This document shows, piece after piece, positions 7,399-15,164 of a stretch of 64,000 nucleotides of DNA. How positions within the stretch are numbered: the stretch's first letter is position 1; each line of letters opens with the position of its first letter. Below the pieces are notes generated by a model. The model saw nothing but the letters and a program-made list of their open reading frames with translations, was not told the DNA's origin and made no database searches. Source of the stretch: JAGQSZ01 sp049647585 (GTDB taxonomy: Bacteria; Actinomycetota; Acidimicrobiia; Acidimicrobiales; Microtrichaceae); contig JBARXY010000001.1 in the NCBI GenBank assembly GCA_049647585.1, positions 124,001 to 188,000 of the forward strand, written 5' to 3'. Position numbers and translations under genes: made by a program.

Positions 7399-8358
7399 AT
7401 GCACAACGGACCCGAGCAGCCAAAGGTATCGGTGGTCGTACCTGCATTCAATGCGGGTGCAACCCTCGTGGACCTGATTCCGAGGCTTCTCCAAGTCCTT
7501 GAAGCAACCTATGTCGACCACGAATTGATAGTGGTTGACGACGGTAGCCACGACGACACTTGGAAGCTCATCTCCGACTCGGCCAAATCGTCTGGGAAGA
7601 TGCTCGGTGTCCAGCTGGTAAGGAACTTCGGACAGACCCCCGCCTTGTGTGCTGGCATCAGCAAATCATCGGGTGATGTCGTCGTGACGATGGACGCGGA
7701 CTTCGACACCTATCCGGAGGACATTCCGAGGCTTGTCGATGCCGTGTTGGCCGGTGCAGATGTGGCCAATGGTGTCCGCGAAGGGCGGAGTTTGCGACGC
7801 TCGCTGCCCTCACGTGTCTTCAATCGGAGGATGCACCGGGCAGGTGTCGGGTACGCGGATATCGGATGCGGAATGGTCGCGATGCGACGCGGGATCGCTC
7901 TTGAGGCTCTGGAGCACGGAGAACTGCGGAGAAGCTTCAAATTCAAGATTCTCCTGGGAGCGCTCGCAACCAACATCGCAGAAGTGCCCGTACGTTCGGG
8001 CCCCTACAGCTCCAGTAGCCATCGGCTCGCCGACCTGTTCAGTGCAGGACTGGAGGCCGACCTTGCCCAGAGAAGGACGATCTTCCTCGGCGTGGCCACC
8101 GGTGGAGCGGCCATGGGGTCAGCCGGAGCGATCACGGCAATTACAGCGCTCGTCGTCGCGCTCGTCCGCCGGAGTGGACCCGCTTGGATGGTTGCGGGCT
8201 GGGGGTCCCTGGTGGCCTTACTCGGAGCGTTGCTGTGCTTCGTGGCGATCGTCGGCAATCTGATTCTCCGAAGTGCATTCCAACAGGCGACGCCATTTTT
8301 CAGAGTTGGTGACACCGTCAACGAGGCCGAGCAGCCTGACCAATCGCGAGCAGTCTGA
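7399..8358 (+). CDS. Membrane-anchored family 2 glycosyltransferase (GtrB/DPM1-like)
   Basis: 319 residues. The N-terminal GT-A domain has VSVVVPAFN, IVVDDGSHDDT and the DxD-type MDADFDTYPEDI, with RNFGQTPAL, a segment typical of polyprenyl-phosphate glycosyltransferases of the DPM1/ArnC/GtrB group. Two hydrophobic helices near 233-262 and 268-292 anchor the C-terminus. Such enzymes transfer a sugar from a nucleotide donor to undecaprenyl phosphate on the cytoplasmic face, supplying periplasmic GT-C transferases, several of which are encoded in this window. The gene stands alone between convergent and divergent neighbours and appears to have a leaderless start. Confidence 0.88.
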   Translation: MHNGPEQPKVSVVVPAFNAGATLVDLIPRLLQVLEATYVDHELIVVDDGSHDDTWKLISDSAKSSGKMLGVQLVRNFGQTPALCAGISKSSGDVVVTMDADFDTYPEDIPRLVDAVLAGADVANGVREGRSLRRSLPSRVFNRRMHRAGVGYADIGCGMVAMRRGIALEALEHGELRRSFKFKILLGALATNIAEVPVRSGPYSSSSHRLADLFSAGLEADLAQRRTIFLGVATGGAAMGSAGAITAITALVVALVRRSGPAWMVAGWGSLVALLGALLCFVAIVGNLILRSAFQQATPFFRVGDTVNEAEQPDQSRAV

Positions 8359-8370
8359 CTAGCAGAGGGA

Positions 8371-9894
8371 CTAACGCGCCTTTGCGAGCTGAACCAGCTG
8401 TGGCCAGAGGTGGTCCAGGATCGCGTTCGCCGCAACCGTCGCGCCGTACTCGTTGGTGTGGGCCCAGTCGAAGAACACCGGCTGGGCGACATGGTCGAAG
8501 ATCCGGGTCAGGTCAACCACTTCCCCATCGCCGACAACCTTGGGTGGGCTCCCCCACCGGTTGGCGTATTTGGCCTTGGCTTCAGGGGAGCTTTTGAGGA
8601 GGTTCAGCAGGTCTTTGACCCTTGGACGGTCGATGGGAACGTTGAGCAGTTGGGGCTGCCAGAAGAGAACCACCGGGACTCCGCTGATGGCCGATGTTTC
8701 CAGAATCCTGGAAACGCCGCGTTGGTACTGACCAGCCACCAGTCCGGGCATGACTTTGAGAATCTCAGCCTCGCCAATTCTTTCGTATCCTCGGCGCTCC
8801 GCAGATCGAAGCATCGAATCTCGGTCCTCATTGCTGACGGTAAGTAGGTGCGGCTCGTCCAGATTGAACTTTCCGAAGTCAACGCGTTCCCACGCCTGTG
8901 CGACCTCGTTCGCTCCGTCGTAGAAGATTGCCAGGTCGGGAGGAGTTCGCTCGCCGCTCTTGGTTAGTTCCTCAAATTCAATCGACTCTTGCCAGTTGGA
9001 ATATCCGGGGACTCCGAAGTTGGTGACGGCAAGCCGGATACCCCGATCCGCTGCCATCCGGACCATCGCCGAGGCGATTGTGTTCTGGTCCCGTTGGCCG
9101 ACGCCATAGGTCGTGGACCCTCCGAACATCCAGAGCGTCAGCTCTGGGTCCGGCGGTCCAATGGTGACTCTGACTCCGTCAGTGATGGTGACGTGTTCAG
9201 TCGACATGTCCTCGAGTTTCCAACCGAGGTCTGGATCCTTCGCAAACGTCGAGTATTCCTTCAACAGCTCGCGGGCCCACGGCTCCCCCGGAAAGCTCCA
9301 GGGCTCGACCGGGAAGTCGTTACTCTTCGCCCACGGCGTCGAAGAACTGCCCCGGTCGGGCTGTGCGATGGCCACGACGAGCACGACCACGACGGTTATC
9401 GAGAATGCTGCGGTCAAGAGTTGGCGCAGCCTCAGCACGTAACGCGCTCGACCGGAGAGGGTGGAGTTCAGAGACTGGGTGGAGGCTGCCGTCGACCGCT
9501 CCAGTCCATCGGCCCGAGCCACCCTCGACCAGCCGCTCCCCGACCGTGATGTCATACCGCTGCCAATGGCCCTTCCTGCCAACCAGGCCGGAACGACGCC
9601 GACGATCCAAACGGTGATTGCGAGCACGGCGGACAATGCGGTAGCCACCATCTTGGTCAGCAGACCAAGTTTCAGATCTATCCACTTGGCAGCAACCGGT
9701 AGGAATACTCCCAGCGCAAAAATGGAAAGGCCGACGAGTCCAACAGCGATGGCCGCACTTTCGCTACCGAGCCATGCAAACAAGCCCATGGCGACGAAAG
9801 GCGCGGCTGACCGTCCCGCCGCTTGTGCCATCCTCCGACCCCACGAGTCGTCAGCGCCTGAGGAATGCACGCCACGACGCCTCGAACCGGTCAT
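8371..9894 (-). CDS. SxtJ-like membrane domain fused to SGNH hydrolase (copy 1)
   Basis: 507 residues. Residues about 30-110 form hydrophobic helices ending WIVGVVPAWLAGR, resembling SxtJ-family proteins that accompany carbamoyltransferases. A further membrane helix at about 160-178 is followed by an outward-facing SGNH/GDSL-type domain: block I FGGSTTYGVGQRD near 258-269 (candidate nucleophile Ser260), a block III-like FYDGANE, and DWAHTNEYGA near 480 with the DxxH dyad. The family includes O-acetyl esterases and acyltransferases acting on glycans. It lies 21 bases after the carbamoyltransferase gene in the same operon. Copies 2 and 3 share the architecture. Function is inferred as acyl-ester or carbamate handling on the outer glycan; the SxtJ-like call rests on pattern and neighbourhood. 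Confidence 0.8.
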   Translation of the reverse strand: MTGSRRRGVHSSGADDSWGRRMAQAAGRSAAPFVAMGLFAWLGSESAAIAVGLVGLSIFALGVFLPVAAKWIDLKLGLLTKMVATALSAVLAITVWIVGVVPAWLAGRAIGSGMTSRSGSGWSRVARADGLERSTAASTQSLNSTLSGRARYVLRLRQLLTAAFSITVVVVLVVAIAQPDRGSSSTPWAKSNDFPVEPWSFPGEPWARELLKEYSTFAKDPDLGWKLEDMSTEHVTITDGVRVTIGPPDPELTLWMFGGSTTYGVGQRDQNTIASAMVRMAADRGIRLAVTNFGVPGYSNWQESIEFEELTKSGERTPPDLAIFYDGANEVAQAWERVDFGKFNLDEPHLLTVSNEDRDSMLRSAERRGYERIGEAEILKVMPGLVAGQYQRGVSRILETSAISGVPVVLFWQPQLLNVPIDRPRVKDLLNLLKSSPEAKAKYANRWGSPPKVVGDGEVVDLTRIFDHVAQPVFFDWAHTNEYGATVAANAILDHLWPQLVQLAKAR

Positions 9895-9915
9895 CGCCCA
9901 GAACGCCGCTCTGAC

Positions 9916-11760
9916 CTAGTCCGCCACCAGGACTGGGATTGAGCCTGTCCACTCTGGTTGCTCGACCTTCGACAATAGGCAGTCGTCGATCAGTAGGTAG
10001 TCCATGTCGGTGGTCATGAAGCAGCGATATGCGTCCTCTGAGTCATGAACAATTGGTTCCCCGCGGACGTTGAACGACGTGTTGACCAGAACCGGGCACC
10101 CCGTCAGATCGTTGAATGCGCTCAACAGCAGGTGCAGTTGCGGATGGCGATCGGGGTTGACCGTCTGAATCCGTGCGGAGCCATCGACGTGGGTGACCGC
10201 AGGGATAGGTGAGTGGATTCTTCCCAGCCAGGACGACAGGTCCATCACCTCGGACGGATCCCGATCGACGTCGTCTTCGAGTACCGCCGGGATGTCGAAG
10301 CCTTTGACCGGGGCGACGAGTGACATGAAGGGAGACGGCCTGTCCAGTTCAAACCAGTCGGAAACATCTTCCTCTCGGACGATCGGAGCGAATGGTCTGA
10401 ATGATTCACGGTTCTTGATCTTCAGGTTCAGCTTCTGTTGCATCGCCTCCGATCGCGGGTCGGCCAGAATCGACCTTGCCCCGAGGGCGCGCGGACCGAA
10501 CTCCATGCGGCCGCGGCACACACCGACTACCGCCCCGTCAGCGATCACTTGTGCAAGACGCTTTGCCCGAACCTCACTATCTGTGATCTGTTCATAAGGT
10601 CGGCCCTTGGCGTCTAGATCAGCGCACAGGTCACCCGTGAACGGAACCGGTCCCAGCGTGGCCCCCTGCATCGAGTCACGCCCCTCGACCTTGGGACGAT
10701 CCTTCTCACAAACCTCGTGCCACGCCCAGAGTGCACATCCGAGTGCTGAACCGGCGTCGCCGGCTGCCGGCTGTACCCATATGTCGTCAAATGGACCTTC
10801 ACGCAGCAGCCGCCCATTGGCAACGCAGTTGAGAGCCACGCCACCGCCTAGAACGGCGTTGGATTCTCCTGTGATCTCGTGGGCGTGGCGCGCCATGCGC
10901 AGAACGATCTCCTCGGTCACGTCTTGGATCGATCGCGCTAGGTCGCATTCCCGACGGGTGATGGGCGCATCCGGGTCACGAGGGGGGCCGTCGAAGAGTT
11001 CGTCGAAGCGGGAGTTGGTCATTTTTCGACCAGCAAGGTAGGCGAAATAGCGCTGATCCATCGTGAACGAACCGTCGTCGCGCAGTTGCACCAGGTTCTC
11101 GAGAATTCGCTCGGTGTAGGTGGGTTCGCCGTATGGCGCCAGACCCATCAATTTGTACTCGCCCGAATTGACCCGAAAACCTGCCGCGTAGGTGAACGCC
11201 GAATAGAGGAGTCCGATCGAGTCCGGGAAGCGCATTTCTTTGGTCAGGTCGATGTGGCGCCCGCGACCGACACCGATCGAACTGGTCGCCCACTCTCCTA
11301 CCCCGTCGAAGGTCAGGATGCATGCACGATCGAAGGGAGATGGATAGAACGCCGCCGCAGCGTGGCTCAAGTGATGCTCAGCAAAGACCGTCTTCTTGGG
11401 TCTGGAATAGCCGAGCTTCTTTATTGACTTGTCGATCTCATAGGAGGCCCACAATTTGCGGCGGAGAGCCTCGTCCATCGCCTTCGGGAAGGTCCTCAGT
11501 CCCTGTGGTCCTATTGCCGTGAACGTCTTGAGTACACGGACGAAACTGTTGAGTGGCTTTTCGTAGTAAGCCACCATGTCGATATCGTCCGGATCGACGT
11601 CGCCGCGCTCCAAGCAGAACTTGATCGCATTGATCGGAATCGAAGCATCGTTCTTGATGCGGGTGAACCGCTCCTCCTGAGCGGCGGCCACGATTTCTCC
11701 ATCACGGATGAGCGCTGCAGCCGAATCGTGATAAAGCGCGCTGACACCAAGAATGAACAC
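9916..11760 (-). CDS. Carbamoyltransferase (NodU/CmcH/SxtI family)
   Basis: 614 residues, normal for the family. The N-terminal Kae1-like domain shows HHLSHAAAAFYPSPF (metal histidines), LTFDGVGEWAT and the GEYKLMGLAPYG motif; the C-terminal YrdC-like domain shows GRMEFGPRALGARSILADPR and NTSFNVRGEPIV. Such enzymes make carbamoyl-adenylate from carbamoyl phosphate and ATP and transfer the carbamoyl group to a hydroxyl of a sugar or natural product. GTG 11760 has GAGGGA eight bases upstream and begins MFILGVSALYHDSAA, the standard N-terminus. The gene sits between the DUF5989-like mini-protein and the SxtJ-SGNH fusion, matching the SxtI-SxtJ-SxtK grouping of saxitoxin-type clusters. The acceptor here is most likely a sugar of the surface glycan. 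Confidence 0.95.
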   Translation of the reverse strand: MFILGVSALYHDSAAALIRDGEIVAAAQEERFTRIKNDASIPINAIKFCLERGDVDPDDIDMVAYYEKPLNSFVRVLKTFTAIGPQGLRTFPKAMDEALRRKLWASYEIDKSIKKLGYSRPKKTVFAEHHLSHAAAAFYPSPFDRACILTFDGVGEWATSSIGVGRGRHIDLTKEMRFPDSIGLLYSAFTYAAGFRVNSGEYKLMGLAPYGEPTYTERILENLVQLRDDGSFTMDQRYFAYLAGRKMTNSRFDELFDGPPRDPDAPITRRECDLARSIQDVTEEIVLRMARHAHEITGESNAVLGGGVALNCVANGRLLREGPFDDIWVQPAAGDAGSALGCALWAWHEVCEKDRPKVEGRDSMQGATLGPVPFTGDLCADLDAKGRPYEQITDSEVRAKRLAQVIADGAVVGVCRGRMEFGPRALGARSILADPRSEAMQQKLNLKIKNRESFRPFAPIVREEDVSDWFELDRPSPFMSLVAPVKGFDIPAVLEDDVDRDPSEVMDLSSWLGRIHSPIPAVTHVDGSARIQTVNPDRHPQLHLLLSAFNDLTGCPVLVNTSFNVRGEPIVHDSEDAYRCFMTTDMDYLLIDDCLLSKVEQPEWTGSIPVLVAD

Positions 11761-11774
11761 CGAAATCGTCCCTC

Positions 11775-11942
11775 TCAGAACAGCGTGTAGACGGTATACG
11801 GCACAACTACGTGGGTCGTTCCCACTGCCATCAGCGCAACTGCTATCAACGGGAGAATCAGCAGAACCCACCATGCACGATTCACCCGCGCATAGTTGAA
11901 GAAATCCCCGGCCAGCCTCAACGAATGCCGTAGTCGCAACAC
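11775..11942 (-). CDS. DUF5989/SxtK-like single-helix mini-protein
   Basis: 55 residues from GTG 11942: a basic start, FFNYARVNRAWWVLLILPL, one membrane helix, and a C-terminus ending in YTVYTLF. This matches the layout of DUF5989 proteins (short, WW before a hydrophobic helix, xYTLF end), which are found beside carbamoyltransferases. It ends 14 bases before the carbamoyltransferase start. TAGGCT (11950-11955) lies 7 bases before the GTG with no ribosome site, suggesting a leaderless start; an ATG at 12020 would add 26 arginine/proline-rich residues and looks less likely. It probably forms a membrane complex with the carbamoyltransferase and the SxtJ-like domain. Confidence 0.78.
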   Translation of the reverse strand: MLRLRHSLRLAGDFFNYARVNRAWWVLLILPLIAVALMAVGTTHVVVPYTVYTLF

Positions 11943-12048
11943 AGTCGGTAGCCTAACCGGATTGCCCGAAGATCGTGTGTAGAGCAGCGCAGGGGGGGGT
12001 GTACGTGATCGAGAGGCCAAGTGACCTGTTGTTCTTCCGCGGTGTCAG

Positions 12049-13596
12049 ATGATTCGGACCCGAGTAGGTGCCGCATCTCGCCGTATCGTGGTTCCTCTTC
12101 TTGCCGGGATCGCTCTTCTGGCGCTCGACAGACGGCGCGGCGCATACGCGATCATGGCCTTTTCGCTGTTGGTCCTTATTGTCGGCATTCTGTCGCCGCG
12201 TACAGCGGAAGCATTCGACAGGTTCGTCGCTCGCGCTGCGGACATTGTCGCCCGATGCGTCTCGTTTGCCATCTCGTGGGTTGCCTGGGCACTGACGGTT
12301 CTACCGAGCTGGGCATGGTCCAGGCTTTTCCGCTCCGAGCCGTTGAGGTCGAGATGGGTCGACAACGACAGCAACTGGCTGCTCGCCTCATCTACACAAC
12401 GACGCGCTCCTAATGGTCAGGTCATGAGGGCGACAAGGTCGAGCGTGGCGGAGTCACCTAGCCGGCGGAGCAGCGACGGGAAGGGTGTATCAATAGCCGT
12501 GGCGATGGTGGTCGTGATTGCTCTGGCGGGCTTGACCGTAGCCATCTTCTCACCGGGTCTGTTGAACCTGGACCGCGTTACGAGTGGAAGCGGTGGGCAG
12601 GCTGCGGGGACTTCCAAGGCCCCAACAAGAGCGATAAGGCTGGATGCCGCCGCCTTCGACGGCTTGGCGGTCGACAACTACACCCACGAACACGAACCTT
12701 GGGCTCCCGCTCTCTTCGGTGAGCTGTCCCAACTTCAGTACCGGCCGGATCCTTTTCTAGGCCTTTTCCTACGTGACTTCGTCGGTGAGCACGTAAACGT
12801 CAAGGACGGACACAGAGTCAGCTACTCGCCGAAGAAGTCGACAATCACGGTCTGGTTCTTCGGCGGGTCGACCATGTTCGGAGTAGGCCAGCGCGACGAC
12901 CACACCATCCCCTCGGTCGTGGCCCGTCTGGCCCGCCAAAACGGAATCCGTATTAAGGCCATGAACTTCGGCTACAGCGGTTTCGTCAACTGGCAGGAGA
13001 CCCAGTTGTTCGACCAACTGCTGACCTCAGGTATCGATCCTCCCGACCTTGCAGTTTTCTACGACGGTGTAAACGACCGTGGTCTCGGCACGTTCCGGGT
13101 GGACCTTGGAATCGACGATCCGGATGTAATTGCCCGCCTTCCGAGCAACGACGCCGAGCGCTCGCAGATGGAGGAGGCCCACGGATCCGGAAAGCCGATG
13201 GCATGGGGACCAGAGCGAGAAGCTCTCGAGGTCAAACTCGCTTCGACCCAGTATCGACGGGGAGCGGATCTGGCCCGGAGAACCGGCAGGAGCTACGGGG
13301 TGCCGGTGGTTCACATCTGGCAGCCTCAACCGTTTGCAAAGGAACCGAACCCGGCCGATGACGAGCTCTGGAAGCGATTGGACTTCAATCCCCAATGGAT
13401 CGGGGGTTCCCGAGCGACTTACGACAAGATCCGCGAGGACTCAGGTGTCAATCCGGTTGATCTGACGCACGTCTTCGACGATGTCAGACAACCCATCTTC
13501 TTCGACTCGAGCCACACGAATGAATTGGGCGCCAAGATCGTTGCAACCAATATCTACGAGAGTCTTCGCCCGACGCTCAAGTCCCTCAGCGGATAG
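12049..13596 (+). CDS. SxtJ-like membrane domain fused to SGNH hydrolase (copy 2)
   Basis: 515 residues. The N-terminal part has hydrophobic helices ending VLPSWAWSRLFRSEPLRSRW and DNDSNW, the copy most like the C-terminal signature of SxtJ proteins. A second membrane helix near 147-167 precedes the SGNH domain: FFGGSTMFGVGQRD, FYDGVND (block III Asn) and DSSHTNELGA (DxxH). It starts head-to-head with the DUF5989/carbamoyltransferase operon, 106 bases away, and is followed by the remnant of a fourth copy and then a radical SAM gene on the same strand. No clear ribosome site precedes ATG 12049, so the exact start is uncertain. Confidence 0.83.
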   Translation: MIRTRVGAASRRIVVPLLAGIALLALDRRRGAYAIMAFSLLVLIVGILSPRTAEAFDRFVARAADIVARCVSFAISWVAWALTVLPSWAWSRLFRSEPLRSRWVDNDSNWLLASSTQRRAPNGQVMRATRSSVAESPSRRSSDGKGVSIAVAMVVVIALAGLTVAIFSPGLLNLDRVTSGSGGQAAGTSKAPTRAIRLDAAAFDGLAVDNYTHEHEPWAPALFGELSQLQYRPDPFLGLFLRDFVGEHVNVKDGHRVSYSPKKSTITVWFFGGSTMFGVGQRDDHTIPSVVARLARQNGIRIKAMNFGYSGFVNWQETQLFDQLLTSGIDPPDLAVFYDGVNDRGLGTFRVDLGIDDPDVIARLPSNDAERSQMEEAHGSGKPMAWGPEREALEVKLASTQYRRGADLARRTGRSYGVPVVHIWQPQPFAKEPNPADDELWKRLDFNPQWIGGSRATYDKIREDSGVNPVDLTHVFDDVRQPIFFDSSHTNELGAKIVATNIYESLRPTLKSLSG

Positions 13597-13630
13597 CAGA
13601 GAATCGGATGGACCAGGATCTTCGACCACT

Positions 13631-13858
13631 TGGGTCGACGTCAACGACCCGGACGACGCAGGTACCAGCGTCGCGGGAGCCTGGTAGGACATGGCTCGAT
13701 CAGGGGCCGACCCCGTCGACCTGAGCCACGCCTTCGACGATTTGAAAGAGCCGGTCCTCTTTGACTTCGCCCACACCAATGAGCTCGGCGCACGCGTAGT
13801 AGCGGAAGGCATGTTCAAGGAGTTGCGCGCCCAACTTCATGACTTGGTCGAAGGATGA
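13631..13858 (+). pseudogene. 3' remnant of a fourth SGNH-hydrolase paralogue
   Basis: From ATG 13691 to TGA 13858, 55 codons encode the C-terminal end of an SGNH protein: DPVDLSHAFDD, FDFAHTNELGARVVAEGMF and a closing helix, closely matching the end of copy 2 just upstream. In the same frame before a TAG at 13685-13687, weaker similarity continues (WVDVNDPDDAG), where copy 2 has a Tyr codon (TAC). The membrane domain and block I are missing. This looks like a tandem duplicate reduced to its 3' end with a nonsense codon. A 55-residue expressed peptide cannot be excluded. Confidence 0.75.
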
Positions 13859-13942
13859 GCCGGTATCATCGTCTGTGCGCGGTCTGGGTGGCCGGGCATC
13901 GACTCCGGAGTACCTACAACGCGCGACGCGCCAAGGACCGAT

Positions 13943-15121
13943 ATGGACAATGACCGGCCAAACGAAGCTGGCCTCGCGAAGTATGAAGCTCTTCGGAAGT
14001 CTGCGGATCGAAAGCACCTCTGCAATGCACCCGTGACGAACCTCTACTTCCGGACCGACGGGTTGGCTGAACCGTGCTGGCTGCAGATTGGCGACGGAGT
14101 GTCCAACAAGTGGTCACCCACCAACTCGGTCATGGATATCTGGAAGGGCCGTTTCCTTTCGGAACTACGTGGTGACCTTGCCGAAGGCAAGATGAAGGGC
14201 ATGTGTTGGCAGTGCAAGGACTGCGTCAACCAAGGCACTCGCCCTTTGGCTCTCGCCTATGAGGATGTCGAGCCGAACGAGGATTACCGGTACCCGGCCA
14301 TGCTCGAGTTGGAGCTATCCAACAACTGCAACCTCGAGTGCGTCATGTGCCAGGGATCCCTTAGCCACCTGATACGCAAGAACCGCGAGCACCTACCGCC
14401 GCTCCCCATGGCGTATGACGAAACGTTCGTCGAACAGCTCCGCGAGCTGATACCGCATCTCAAGGAACTCCGCTTCAACGGCGGTGAGCCCTTCACCCAG
14501 CAGATGGTTTTTGACGTCTGTGAACAGGCCTACGAGCTGAATCCAGAACTACGTATAACCATCGCCACAAATGGCACGGTTCTGAATGAGCGGGTCAAGT
14601 CACACCTCGAACGCGGAAACTTCCATATCAACATCTCGATCGACTCCCTCAGGAAGGATCGCTACGAGGCAATCCGCATACGGGCCGATCACGACGTGCT
14701 CATGTCCAACTTCGAGTACTTCCGCGACTATTGCAACCGCAATGGGCGGATCATTTCCGTCATGGTCAACCCCATGCGTTCCAACTGGGACGAGATGGGA
14801 GAGATGATGGAATGGGCTACCAATATGGATGTCCACTGCTGGTTCAACGTCGTGCGCTATCCGCTCCACTCGGCCATCTGGAATCTGCCGTCCAGCGAGT
14901 TGGAGCACATCATCGATGTGCTCGGTCAGCACAGCTTTGAGCGGGAACCCGACGTCACCCGCGATTTCATCTTCGCCAACAACATGACGGCGTGGAACCA
15001 CCTGATGCACGACCAATTGCCTGCCTGGCTGTCCGAGCAGCGCGAGCGCGAGGAACGTGGCGAGACAGGACAGATGGATCAAACGGTGCCGCTGAGCCTC
15101 GGCGTGAAGCCAACTCGATAG
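13943..15121 (+). CDS. Twitch/SPASM-type radical SAM protein (copy 1)
   Basis: 392 residues with reversed domain order. The auxiliary-cluster cysteines come first (C27 in HLCNAP, C45 in EPCWLQ, then C88, C91 and C94 in CWQCKDC), followed by the radical SAM core with C129, C133 and C136 in NNCNLECVMC. ELRFNGGEPF (SAM-binding GGE), ATNGTVLN and VNPMRSNWDE mark later strands. It closely resembles the protein at 26284-27483. AAGGA five bases before ATG 13943 supports the start. It follows SGNH copy 2 and its remnant on the same strand and converges on the PAS-fused radical SAM gene. Twitch-domain radical SAM proteins are common in surface-glycan clusters, but their reactions are mostly unknown; modification of a sugar or lipid-linked sugar is inferred. 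Confidence 0.88.
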   Translation: MDNDRPNEAGLAKYEALRKSADRKHLCNAPVTNLYFRTDGLAEPCWLQIGDGVSNKWSPTNSVMDIWKGRFLSELRGDLAEGKMKGMCWQCKDCVNQGTRPLALAYEDVEPNEDYRYPAMLELELSNNCNLECVMCQGSLSHLIRKNREHLPPLPMAYDETFVEQLRELIPHLKELRFNGGEPFTQQMVFDVCEQAYELNPELRITIATNGTVLNERVKSHLERGNFHINISIDSLRKDRYEAIRIRADHDVLMSNFEYFRDYCNRNGRIISVMVNPMRSNWDEMGEMMEWATNMDVHCWFNVVRYPLHSAIWNLPSSELEHIIDVLGQHSFEREPDVTRDFIFANNMTAWNHLMHDQLPAWLSEQREREERGETGQMDQTVPLSLGVKPTR

Positions 15122-15164
15122 ACGATGACCGAATCGCTGGACTGAGTCGTCGGGTCGTCCACCC

